Shown here piece by piece: positions 37,440-48,866 of a DNA stretch of 64,000 nucleotides; position 1 is the first letter of the stretch, and the number at the start of each line of letters is the position of its first letter. Both the position numbers and the translations under genes were made by a program. Source of the stretch: Acanthopleura granulata (Eukaryota; Mollusca; Polyplacophora; Chitonida; Chitonidae). The DNA lies in assembly GCA_016165875.1 (NCBI GenBank), contig JABBOT010000008.1, positions 3,338,794 to 3,402,793 of the forward strand, written 5' to 3'. Below the pieces are notes generated by a model that saw only the letters and a program-made list of their open reading frames with translations, had not been told where the DNA came from and ran no database searches.

Positions 37440-38360
37440 CACTATCTAATTGTTGCTAAAGTATTGTCTGGCAGTCTACCAATTCAGCTTTGAATGTTAT
37501 TTACTTTATGAAATCTTCCTTTTAATATATTGTTACAAACAGATATTTATGTTATTAATTTTAGATTAAATTTCATCATCTGCTGAATAAATTAAAGTCA
37601 GGCAAGCTAAATAATAGTGATAAAGTCTTTGGAAAATGTGGTAATTGAATTAACACTCAAATGTATTGAATAACCATTGTAGCCTTGATTACTCTTGATT
37701 ATTGGTCAAATAATTGTTGGTGCTAATCAAAAAATCAATGTACCCACTGCTGTATCTATAATAATAAGGTAAATCTTGGCTGGCAGATTGTGGGATTGTT
37801 ATATGGTGTTATCAGATTACCCCCTGACCCAGCCTAAAGTACCCCTGGCCCCTGAACTCTTGTACACCCTTGATTACCAATGTATTGAGTTTGGAGTGAT
37901 CACTAATTGTTCCCAGACTGCAGCGGGTTATAGCACAGATTGTCTCTGTAGACTTGACAGAACAAGCGTCCCTGCTGTAACACAATGGGATGATTGTCAC
38001 AAGTTGGCACCCAGCCCCCGATTGAACTTATCATCACATTGAGAATTAGTGCCATCAGGGTGCATTGGTGATTTGTCATTGGGCGATGTCTCAGTGCTCT
38101 CCCTTGGTCTTTCCAAAGCCGACTCTGACCTCGACCCGCTTAGCTATTCGTAATTTCTCATCTGATTGCTCTCTGGCGGGCAGCAGAGGTCCATTGGTTG
38201 CGCTGCGGCCATCTAATAGCCATGTATGGCTCATTTGAGTCCCCATCAGAGACCTGGGGACCCAGGACAGCTTACATGATGCTCCCCTGCGCAGGGCTTC
38301 CCACAGCCCGTGATCCGTCACTTCTTGCCATGAGATACCAGGTACAGTGCTCGCTCCATT
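37440..38360. other. Candidate conserved non-coding / regulatory block
   Basis: A long non-repetitive segment. The left half is rich in homeodomain-like words (CTTGATTACT, GATTATTGG, TAATTG, GCTAATC). The right half is GC-richer, with CGACCCGC, GCGCTGCGG and CAGGGCTTCC. Short frames on both strands (88, 62 and 124 codons) are unrecognised. No sequence alignment was possible, so the call is based only on composition. Confidence 0.25.
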
Positions 38361-38410
38361 GCCATATATAGTTGTCTTACCACAACTTATCACAAGCAAA
38401 ACTTCACAGC

Positions 38411-38432
38411 TATATATATATATATATATATG
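38411..38432. repeat. (TA)n microsatellite
   Basis: About eleven uninterrupted TA dinucleotides, followed by a short ACACACAC run. Confidence 0.95.
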
Positions 38433-39539
38433 TACACACACATCTGGGCATAGGTACATGTACACCTGCTGGATGGATGCCTGCAGAGTTGTACCCTCTT
38501 GTCGTATGGAATTTTTAATGATCTGGAAACTTAGCTTTTGTGTGCAATCGGTGAGTTGACTCTAATACTTGGTTCTTAGAGCATGTTTTAATGTAAGTAT
38601 GTTTGAATTATATTGAGTTATTCAGGAATTCTGAAATCTCCTTCCTGCCCTGAAAAAGAGCTCAAATAGGACACAAGCACTGCAGTGCTACAACAGAAAA
38701 CATTTGTGTTTTTATAGTGTAATTTTGGTTGCTTTGTGTAACCGATCGGTCTCCAAGTATGGATGCTTTTTACCTTGTATAGATTCTTGGGGGTCTTTTT
38801 TGACCCTTATCCTCCTAACATTGTTGCTGGTTTGGATACTCCTCTATACTTCTGATGGTGGAAGGTGTCATTGTCATAACTTGTCCATGTCACTTGTGTG
38901 ACATGACATAATGGTCTGACACAAGAATTTGTATGCACGCAGCAGTGCACGTGCACCATGTGTGTAATGTGTTGAATTCCTCTGTGATTTTATGATTGTT
39001 TTCCCATGTACACTTTTATTTCTCTTCACAAAAATGTAGATGGCATCGGTGTGCCGTCCTTTCTCCAGAATGATGTAAAGTAGTTGCAGACTTTGTGAAG
39101 CCTACTCTCAGCAGTGCTGCCAACATCCTTGCCAGTCATGAGAATGCAATGTTCTCCTTTGTTACCATGTAAATTAAAGTACAGATGGTAATTAAAAATG
39201 CCATTTAAATGTTTCAGTGGCTGGCGACTTCAAATACGAAAAGTTGCCTACTGTAGTGAAATGGATTTGAGTGTAAAACTATAAACCCTAATCAAATAAA
39301 TGAATACATGTACTAATGGATGGTTTTTGTGTAAAAAAAAATCTGTCTGTCCATGCATGCAGCACTAAAAGTTTGTTGACGACACGTCGTTTGGTGTCAT
39401 GTTGTTACGAAAGTGCATTTTGTGTTAATATCAATTTTGAGTGTCAAACAGAAACGGTATTAACTCTCCTATCTGAAATTGTGTCTATGAATAAAATCTA
39501 GTGACTGGTTCATTGAAAACTTTGAAAGAAAGTTAGATT

Positions 39540-39960
39540 TTTTATTCCTGATTATCACAATTTTCTAAAACTGGTAATGGCGAGGATTACAGATCGCTGA
39601 TTTAAAAAGTTAATGCTGTGAAGAAATGAAATTCAAAATTCACCAGAATTGTGATAGCTTTTAAATCTCGTCAGACCCTAAGCAGATGCATGGTAATAAA
39701 ATTAGTATAAGAATGCTGTGGATAAATGCTAATTATTCATTGCCATCAAAACATTATTATTACGAAAACCCAAGCCCAATTGCCTCTATGCAAGATTAAT
39801 GATCAGGATTAACACAGGGGAGTAATTTTTTTGTGAATGTGTAATAAATCCATAATTATATAATGTAATTGGTCATTTTTTTTCTTTCGACATTTATTTG
39901 TTATGAAATTCTTTTGTTAGGTTCCCTGGGACTAAAGTCGTTGTCTTGGGCTGAATTGAA
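39540..39960. other. AT-rich candidate regulatory block
   Basis: A dense set of TAATTA, TAATGA, GATTA and CATTATTATTAC words in non-repetitive sequence (for example GCTAATTATTCATTGCC near 39728). This is the kind of composition found in homeodomain-bound enhancers. It could equally be ordinary AT-rich sequence. Confidence 0.2.
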
Positions 39961-40226
39961 ATGCATTAGATGTTAAAGGATTCCAACATGAATACAGTGG
40001 ATAATCAACCTTGACATGTATACATTAAATTTATAAGTACAGGATATACTGTGGTGGTAACATTTAATCAAATATTTGTCAGTGTGAAATAAAAAAAAAT
40101 TTTCATGGTTTTAGTGTTTGACACTGTAGGACACTGATTGGTACTTAAAAATATTCACCTGTTTTGAGAATACAAGAAGTTCAGTTTATCCATAGACTCG
40201 ATGGTAAATAGCGATGGTTATAGCTT

Positions 40227-40260
40227 CCCCCCCCCCCCCAAAAAAAAGAGAAGAAAAAAA
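40227..40260. repeat. Poly-C / poly-A low-complexity run
   Basis: Thirteen C followed by A-rich sequence (AAAAAAAAGAGAAG and onward). A similar C10-T9 junction is at 46538-46556. Confidence 0.9.
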
Positions 40261-40659
40261 ACCAGCAAGATTAGAAGTTTGTGTAACCCTTGTCAAAGTA
40301 TGTACTTATTCACACTGATGACAGATGTTTTCAGCAAGAGGCCTATTGGCTTCTAGGCATCCCTTGACTGTTCACTAGTTTAAACACTGCTGAAATGGGA
40401 ATATTTGTTAGGTACCTGTCAAAGGGCAGGGTTTTTTCCCTGCATCTCAGTCTTGGTCCCTCCACCCATAAAGATGATCACTGCCATGTAAGTGCAGAGG
40501 CGAACAACAATTAAACACCTACATAAATTACAAATATTTTGACAGGGTCTGGCCAAGGAAAATTAATCAAGCATATTTTATCAGATTCTATTGTTCTGGA
40601 AATACCAGTGCATCTTAGCATGTGAATGTGATGTGAAAAATTCACTGAAGGTAAAACAA

Positions 40660-40900
40660 CACCAGAACGTTGAATTCTTTCCTGGTCCAGTTGATGAGCG
40701 AGAGTGGTAATCGGATAGGTCATGGATGCAGACGGAGCGAGCTGCATGCTCAGATGAGCTCAGACCCTAGCCCGCTATTGTCGCCTTAACTGGGATGTTT
40801 ATATGATGATGCCATTGATTACATCCGGTCTCCATTAAGAGTGGATTACATTAATGCTTCGCCTGACGTTTTCTTCTCCCTCAGCAGTGAAGATACACAA
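40660..40900. other. Complex non-repetitive block
   Basis: Contains GACGGAGCGAGCTGCATGC, CCGCTATTGTCGCCTTAACT and ATTAATGCTTCGCCTGACG, with higher CpG and less simple sequence than its neighbours. No protein recognised on either strand. Possibly regulatory. Confidence 0.2.
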
Positions 40901-41638
40901 TCCAGCACAATACTTATCATATACACAGTGAAATACAGGCTGAGCTCAAAAGTATCTTTCTAGAATATGCAAAAGAAAACAGGAGTGGAACCTCATTACT
41001 CCCCGTTCCACTTTCCAGACAATATTCCATCAATAGTTTGTCGTGGTTGTTGCCGTTACAAAATCAGCCAGGTCAAGAGGTGGAGCAATTTCCAGCTAAG
41101 TTTGAATTCAGGCACCCATTAAGATTGCTTTCGATTCTTCTCTAAATCTTTGCCTTGTCCAGCAGTGTGGTTTGCTGTGTGTTTCTGTTTTCAGTGTTAT
41201 TGTCATTGTAAAGCTCAGCTAGTAGACCTCAGCAGACTCAATTTTCAAAGCACTATTGCCAAAGGGACTTAGCGAGAAAACTTAGCTCACTGTCCAGCCG
41301 TCAATGTAATAGCCATAAGGGATGTATGCACTTCAGAGTCATATCCCAAGGCCTTTCCAAAACTCAGGTAAGCTTTTCAGAGACGTGGTATTTACTAGTC
41401 GTCTTCATTTTAATAACATCTGTGGTGTTGAGCTTTCTGGATGCCACTGGTCGTATAATCTTCATTTTAATGTGATAAAATGTTTGCTGTTGAAGTACAG
41501 ATGACCTCAGACATGAACAGGCAAAGGTAATCATCCTCTTTAAATAAATATTTTTTTAAAAAATAAATTGAGGCCAATGTGTGCTGGCAACTTGTTTTAT
41601 TTTGTATTATCTATTTTCAGCATCTTAATTGTATATAC

Positions 41639-41712
41639 CTTAGTATGTTTTTTCTATCAACGTCTTAGTATGTTTTTTCTATCAACGTCTTAGTATGTTT
41701 TTTTTATCAAGA
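41639..41712. repeat. 25-bp tandem repeat, three units
   Basis: TAGTATGTTTTTTCTATCAA plus CGTCT, with unit starts at 41641, 41666 and 41691. The first two are identical and the third has one substitution before it diverges. Confidence 0.95.
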
Positions 41713-42479
41713 GCATAACATAGTACAAAATTTAAAATGGTTCAACAAACATTCTTGAAACTTAAAATTAGGGTCATTTTATTGATGCAGCTGTAGCAAA
41801 ATTTACACACATGTATACCTGTGTGAAAGACAGATATACACAGGACACAATATAAGTTCTGGGCTACAGAATTATTGAATGATAATTAATACGAGAAGAT
41901 AATTATGGATATTTCTGTATGGACATTCTTGCATAGCTTGAAAGTTGATTATCCAATGTAAGATAGGTTTAAATTTTAACCAGAAAGAACAAAATCAGGC
42001 ATGCATGCTATAATATAGAAGTAGGAAAAGTAAAGTAAACAGTTTAAATGTAGTGATTGTCTGATGGATGGAGGTAAATGGCGAGTTATTCCAGCAGGCA
42101 AGATTTATTATCAGTGTACTGGAAGGGTTGGGCCAACAGTCTGTGCAAGTGTCGACTTAAGCCCTTCCCTGAGAAGTTCTTAGATACAAATGCTTGTCAG
42201 TTAACATGGCTGATATTTTACTGCCAGAACGAGGAGTGGAGTTGGCCAGGATGTCAGCAAGGACTGAGTTAAGAGGTCACAGTGGTTATTTAGCAGGTCA
42301 TCATGGAAGTGGTCACAAGAATTACTGGTCATTTACCAGTATCTACTGCAACATCTCCTGCACAATTTGTCATCACTGATTGATGGTAGTGCTTGTATCC
42401 CCCCAGACTGCCGTAACATTTATCTTTGATAAATTGCCAACACATCATTTCTAACAAAACAGATTATGAAATATAAATG

Positions 42480-42740
42480 CACGCAGTTACCTTTTGGGTA
42501 TATAAACGCCTGGCTGCCTAGCTCCTGAGTGAGTGCAGAGTTGTATGCGTATGTGACTTGGCCTGTAGTTTGATGATGCGATGCCTCAGTAGCGATGGAA
42601 ATATCAGTTGGTGTGAAGCAAGCGGTGTACCATGCTAGGAAGTGGCCACTGTTAAACGTTTCCCCTTCCTGTGCCGCGGTCGTGCTAATGGTGTTATTAG
42701 CCTCACGGACCGATGGCAAGCTTCCTGTTAGGCCAGCCAG
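42480..42740. other. Complex non-repetitive block with a TATA-like word
   Basis: Holds GGGTATATAAACGCC near 42497 and GC-richer sequence (GTGCCGCGGTCGTGC, CCTCACGGACCGATGGC). A 99-codon reverse frame crosses it but is unrecognised. It could be a regulatory element or a promoter of an unseen transcript. Confidence 0.2.
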
Positions 42741-43149
42741 TGATTAAAGGTAACAACTACTCATGTTATAATTGCTTTCCATTTATTCATCTGCCCCACT
42801 GGGTACCTACATGTATGCTGAGACCACCTGAGCAAATTGGTCAGGTGTGCCCTGCGAGTAATGCATGTACACATATAGCTACTTCATCAAGGTATTACAT
42901 GTAGCAGTTAGCTAGCTGTTGAATACAATCTGCGCTACTGGAAAGTCTGCTCCAGTTAATCAGTCATTTTCATCCCAAAGAATGGTAAATATATTATACA
43001 TATCTCAAATATTTCAGTTTGGTGATAAATACTCTAATAAAAGTATGTGCTAAATAGTTGACTGTTTTGTGTTTTGAAAGTGAAACAAAAAATGGTTAAC
43101 TTCTCTGAATGCCCCAAATGCGAACAATTACTGAAACTGTAAATGTCCT

Positions 43150-43376
43150 TGGAGGCCTCGGTGGCTCAGTTGGCTATCGCACTAGGGCAGCACAATGACA
43201 AGATGCCTCTCCACCAATGCAGTCGCTGTGGGTTCAAGTCCGGCTCATGCTGGCTTCCTCTCCGGCCGTATATGGAAAGGCCTGCCAGCAACCTGCAAAT
43301 GGTTTCCTCCCACCATAATGCTGGCTGTCGTCGTATAAGTGAAATAAAAACACCAATCAAATGAATAAATAAATGT
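43150..43376 (+). mobile_element. tRNA-derived SINE, family 1, nearly full length
   Basis: The clearest head in the window: GGCCTCGGTGGCTCAGTTGG (A-box) and TGGGTTCAAGTCCGGCTC (B-box). Then come CTGGCTTCCTCTCCGGCCGT, CCTGCCAGCAACCTGCAAAT, TCCTCCCACCATAATGCTGG, GTCGTATAAGTGAAAT and the tail ACACCAATCAAATGAATAAA. An internal deletion removes the GGGTTTCCCC..GCTCTGCC block present in other copies. Confidence 0.93.
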
Positions 43377-44455
43377 AAATATTCTTAAGCTTTGTCAATT
43401 GAAAACAAATTCTCCAGTTGTGCTAACGTAACTGTAAATTTTTGCATTCAGTGGCGCGTGTCTTATACAGAGTTTTATTCAGATTAGTAAAGGAGTGTTT
43501 TGTGTCCATGATACTGAAAGAAAAAATTGGTGTTTAATTTTAGGAATTTAAGAGGCATGCAAAAAACAGAAAGTATTTGCAGCAATGTAATGAACCCGTT
43601 TCTGACACCTCAGACTGTAAAACTGTCAGAAAATAAATCATAAGCCAGAAATGGCCTATTTATGGGAGTTTATTGCCAAGCCGAAATTTTCACCTCTTTT
43701 TTTATAGCACTAGTTCTGTAACCTACTTGGCCATCCAGCTGTGCAAGATGCATTCAAATTTGTGCGAAGAAGTAATGAACCAGCTGTGGAAAAAACGTGT
43801 GGAACAAATTGGGGTAGTTTGATAGCGTAGTCTGGAGGATGGTTATGCAAACAGACATCAGATGAAGAATTTCAGGAATCAATGAAGGAAACTTGAGGGA
43901 AATGGATTTGGAATTGAAAAACTGCAGCTATTGATGAATTGGCCTCTGTGCACTATTTCTAAGATATAGGCTGACTGGCTATGATGGTCTATTTGGAGAG
44001 AAAGCAAGTCGTGTTGTTGTGCTAGCCAGAGCGCTGTGAAGGATCTACACAGCACACAGTAGTGTCCGCCCAGGCTCCATATTCTTTCGTAATGTGTGGC
44101 TATTCTGTATGTTAATATCTTACTTTTCATGATTCTCATTGTCATTTTGTCCTATTTTGTCATATAAGCAACCTTACTCTGTGATGATGATATTAAAAAG
44201 AAAAGTGCTTTAGAATACCTTTAGGTTGTTTAATAAGGTTGTCTGTGTTTGTCACATTGCCATCAATGTGGCATATAGCGTACTGTAAGCAGTTGTGTTC
44301 TATATAATACCATTCGTAACATAATATAGAAATAATCTGTTACATTTCTGGTTGAAAATTTCCTGGTGTGCCAATTCTAATTTATCTTTATGATTAGTCT
44401 GCTGTAAAACATTTTGTGTTCATCCTACACTTTCCTCACCAATGTTTATAGTTAA
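43377..44455. other. No gene seen
   Basis: Between two family 1 SINEs in the same orientation. Short frames only, with no recognisable product. Confidence 0.5.
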
Positions 44456-44712
44456 ACTTCATGACCGAGCGTGCCCAGGAGCTTCTCACCAACGTGACCA
44501 CTGTGAGTTCAAGCCAAGCTTACGCTGGCTTCCACTCTGGTGGTATGTGGGAAGGTCTGCCAGCAACCTGTGGATGATCATGGATTTCTCCTTGGCCCTG
44601 CGTGGTCTCCTACCACCATAGTGCTGGCCGCGGCAGTATAAAGTGAAATATTCCGGTGTACTGCGTAAAACACCAATCAATTAAATAAATATGTAAATAA
44701 ATAAATAAACTA
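44456..44712 (+). mobile_element. tRNA-derived SINE, family 1
   Basis: The head is partly lost; CTTCATGACCGAGCGTGCCC starts the visible part and TGTGAGTTCAAGCC is the B-box. Body words are CTGGCTTCCACTCTGGTGG, GAAGGTCTGCCAGCAACC, CTACCACCATAGTGCTGGCC and TGCGTAAAACACCAATCAAT, followed by an (AAATA)n tail. Confidence 0.92.
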
Positions 44713-47700
44713 AGAACAAGTAATTGTGTCCAATGTTTTCCATGGATTAATATCTCACCACTTTTCCCATCAAGGTTAATCCATACCATTTGGCTTCGAC
44801 CATCAGGAGTTGTGTGTGAATGATTCAAAACTCACTTGATTTAAAAAAATTCTATAATTTCAGTGTGTTTCGACTGCCAGGTTGACCCAAACTTGAGTTT
44901 TCATAGGAATCTCCTGTCTTTTACTTCCCAGAAATGATGAACTGCTGGTACCAACAGCTTTGCTGTCAAGGTTTTTCAATAGACTTACAACTCGGCAGCT
45001 TGTGTTCATCACGTTAGGTTTTCTTCGGAGTTCATAACTCTTGTGAATTAATTGACGGCACATGGCAGAAAAGTATTGATTTGTTCAAATCCGCTGACTG
45101 TAATGTGACGCAGGCTGATTAGAGCCTAACGTAATTCTCCAAGCTCTCTTATTTGTAACCCATAAAACATGTAGTAGGGATGTTATTGTGTGAAATACAA
45201 TAATTCACTCATAATACATTTGCTGCATTACGACACAACACAACAAGATTATGAATGGATTTTTATGGCTTTCCTAACAGTAATTCAGTCAGTGTGTTTG
45301 GCGCCTTCATTAAGTGCATTTCTTGAAACCATACAAAGGTGAATAACTGAAGCAAGTGTTATATGCGTAGAAGATGTCCTGATAGTCAGGCTCTACATGA
45401 GGTTTTCATGTATCCCTGCCCAATGTTGCTTTGTCAATCTATGATCACTCAATACCGGATGCAGGATATCTGTTATTGATCTGCGAGTAACACCTGTATC
45501 GTTCAGCTTTTGATCAAGGCACGTGTCGTTACAGGTGTGCGTGTCTCTGCCTAACGCAGCTGCGTGCAGCATCACTGCTCTCACAGGAATTAAATCACAC
45601 GGGATTGTATTTTGATAGAAATAAGCTGGAGACAGTACAGTGAGAGCTTCAGGGGACTTTAATGAAATGGTCATTTACATTGAATAGATTATTTAATAAA
45701 AGTTCGCATTGTTTCTGTTGTTTGCCAGGAATATGACTTCAAAGGAGTCGCAGCATGAAATCTTTTTGTGTCGTACCGTTACTATATGCAGATCGTGCAC
45801 TTGAACGCTGTACATTTGTGGTATTGAACATTCCTGAATCGGTGCATCGGTTGATTGTGGTGAATTATTTAGCATTTTGTTGGGGTGCCGCGAAAGCTAT
45901 AAAGGCTTGATTGTACATCAACTTACACAATATGGACAGGAGAAAAGGCAGTACATGGGTCATCAGTTAACCAGTGTAGTATATAGCTATAGCGTGCCTT
46001 GGATTGCTTTGCATACCCAGGTACACAGACAAATTGTTCCAGTGCGTAAATATTAAATTCACACAGCTACAGACTTACAATCATGTTCCCTTGCACACAT
46101 GAAAAATCAAATTTATCTTTTGTAAGCGTAACCAAATTGAACAGGTATTACAGAGCAAATTCATCATTAATGGTATTGCATGTGAGTGTGTGTGAAAAAC
46201 ATGTACTGCATATATTTTTTGTACAAGCAATCAGTACCCTACCGTTAAAAAACCAGCAAGTCGCTTACGCTAAAGCCAAGAAGATTGTCGGAGAAGAAAG
46301 ACAGAAAAACAAGCTGAATCGTGCTACAGGTCACGTGCTTCGGCCTTGTTATTTCTTTGTTTTGTTTTTTTAAGTTGCCTTTATCTTCTTGTGGAGCAGG
46401 TCTTTGCCTCTGGACTGTGTTTTTACCTCTGGACTGAGGTTTGACTACTGGTGTAATTCTGTAAGCTTAAACCATTCAGTGCTGTGGAGGTGAAGAAACT
46501 GTCTATTATTCACAAGACATCTTCTGAAAGTTCAATGCCCCCCCCCCTTTTTTTTTCGAGGCGACTGGGCAACAGGAAACATCATTTTCAACACCTTGTA
46601 ATTTTTTCTTTGCCACAATGCATCTTCAGCATGTAGCTAAGCTTATGTGATTGGCACCCTTGACTTGCCACCTGTGTAGGCACTGGGGGATTTTTCATAC
46701 AGATATGGATAACGTTACACATCCATCTCATGAGCTCATTCCTTAGAAACAGCCCTGTTCCATGTAGTACCACTGGGATGAATTTTAGGTGCTTCAGTCA
46801 TGTTACGTAGGTGACTGGAGAGGACAAAACGCTGAGTTATAACGGTTAACATTTATGCCAGAGTTTCCTTTTTTTATGCCAGAGTTTTGATTTTTTTTTT
46901 TGTATGGCCCTTTGCAAATGCATTGAGGACATGTGGGTGTGTTCATTTATCAGTGAAAGGTATAGCCTTGTGAGCGAGAATCTCAAAATGAAACTAATTG
47001 CAAAGTAAGACTCCTCTTCAAAGTTAGTTAGTATGCGCTTTCTTTATCACTGTTGAAATAATCTGATTAATCTTTGAAGAACACAGGTTTGAAATTTATA
47101 CAAGATTCTAGTTGTGGTAAGTTTCCTTGGGTTTAAATGTTACACTTGAGCTGGTCTGAACTCCCCAGTTTATGTGGCTGGGGTGTTTCTTTATATTGAC
47201 CCTAACTTCAAACAGACAAATCTCCCTGGGGATGATAAAATAAACACCAAATATATTCAGTCATAAAGAAGACTTCTTTGTTTGTTTGTTTGTCGTAACT
47301 TGTCTTAACCAAGTTAATCTTGTTAGTGGTACTGCGGGATTCTTGGAGGCAGCACTTCTGATGTTTGGTAAGGTTGTGTGGAACACCTCTTCAGTAATGA
47401 CTTATACATGTGTGGTTTCCCAGGAGATAATCATATTGAATTGTCAGGATTTGCCAGTAAAAGGATATGATAAATAAATAGATGTTGACCTAATAATTCC
47501 TTAGTTAATTCAGGGGACATTTGTTTATGTATAATGAGAACTTGTTATGAGAATGTCAGTGAATGTCATCACCCATCAAAGGTCCAGATAACACATGCTT
47601 CCTAGTTATACATACATGTGATGTTGCCCAAGTCATTCATACTGGCAGAACTTTTTTAAGATCATGCCATAGATGTTGGAAGTGTATATTTTATTGCCAA

Positions 47701-48075
47701 GCATAAACAAATTTTGATTACCAATTACATTGATTGGTGTAGTGTGAACAAAGTATTTCACTGGCTAGTTTTATTGTATTTACTTCATTGGTGTAACGCC
47801 ATGCTCAAGAACCTGTCACTCATTCTGCCATGTTGATAGCTGGAGGAGATTGAGAATTTTCAAGGTAAACCACATCTTTCTGCACGTGTCCTTGTAAGAC
47901 CTGGATTGAGATATACAAATGATTATGGAGCACATAAACTGTTTAGCCAGCCAATGTGAAATTCTTAATTGACATATAATTGAAGCTGAGATATTTATGT
48001 AAATTAATTCTGTGATATTTTCCCAATTGGCTTGTGTCTTTGGGTGAACAGAATCTACTTGTGTCGTATTAAATA
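44713..48075. other. No certain gene; one possible exon
   Basis: Mostly AT-leaning single-copy sequence. 46228-46329 is bounded by AG and GT and reads a Lys-rich segment (KNQQVAYAKAKKIVGEERQ) that looks more coding-like than its surroundings. The donor GTCACG is poor and no family is recognised. 47770-47840 carries a decayed reverse-strand SINE tail (TTGGTGTAACGCCATGCTCA). A (TTTG)n run is at 47278-47293. Confidence 0.35.
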
Positions 48076-48080
48076 GCATT

Positions 48081-48685
48081 GATGGCCTTGGTGTCCTTGT
48101 AGTGAGAGCATCTGCCTCAAGAGATCCTGCGGGATCAATCCCAGGTCAGCTCATACCAAACACTGATAGCAATGATGGCCTTGGTGACCTTGTGGTGAGA
48201 CCGTCTTGTCTTCAGTAATCCTCCGGGATGAATCTCAGGTCAGGTCGGTACTGGCTTGGGTGGCCTTGTGAGAGCGTCTGCCTCAAGAGATCCTTCAGGA
48301 TCAATCCCAGGTCAGGTCATACCAAATACTGAAAGCAATGATGGCCTTGGTGTAGTTGTAGTGAGACCGTCTTGTCTTCAGTAATCCTCCGGGATGAATC
48401 TCAGGTCAGGTCGGTACTGGCTTCGGTGGCCTTGTGAGAGCGTCTGCCTCAAGAGGTCCTTCAGGATCAATCCCAGGTCAGGTCATACCAAATACTGAAA
48501 GCAATGATGGCCTTGGTGTAGTTGTAGTGAGAGTGTCTGCCTAGAGAGATCCTGCAGGATCAATCCCAGGTCAGGTCATACCAAATACTGATTGTAGTGA
48601 TCGCCTTGGTGGCCTTTTGAGAGCGTCTTCCTCAAGAGATCCTTCAGGATCAATCCCAGGCCAGCTCATACCAAACTCTATAAAA
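48081..48685 (+). repeat. Seven tandem tRNA-like SINE heads
   Basis: Units start at 48081, 48174, 48258, 48340, 48424, 48506 and 48599 (spacing 93, 84, 82, 84, 82, 93). Each reads as GATGGCCTTGGTG, an A-box-like TGTAGTGAGAGCRTCTGCCT, and a B-box-like GGGATCAATCCCAGGTC. Units 2-3 and 4-5 form a near-identical pair of dimers, showing amplification of an ~166-bp double unit. They lead directly into a SINE body. Confidence 0.85.
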
Positions 48686-48866
48686 ATAGTACTTAGTTTT
48701 TGCTGGCTCGTTTGTCACTTGGTGCTCAGCATCGAGGAGCAATAGCAAGGAAATAGGACTGGTTAGCCCGTTGCCAGTATTATATGATAGGGTGAGGTGC
48801 CATGTCTGGTGTGGTCAACGTGATGTTCCCGTGGTGGCAACACCTTGGCCTCGTGGCCAAAAAATT
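48686..48866 (+). mobile_element. SINE body, family 2-like, fused to the head array
   Basis: After the last head come CTATAAAAATAGTACTTAG, GTCACTTGGTGCTCAGCATC, GACTGGTTAGCCCG, GTGAGGTGCCATGTCTGGTG and CCCGTGGTGGCAACACC. The last two match the body of the SINE at 22903-23135 in order and spacing. Confidence 0.75.

Noticed and set aside
38091..38465. 124-codon reverse frame as a gene
   Set aside because: It includes translation of the (TA)n microsatellite and has no recognisable domain.
43153..43220. A functional tRNA gene in the SINE head
   Set aside because: A- and B-box-like words are present but the cloverleaf pairing and 3' end are not; the SINE body follows directly.
48081..48685. A cluster of true tRNA genes
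   Set aside because: The spacing is regular, but the units lack complete acceptor stems and run into a SINE body. Tandem SINE heads explain them better.
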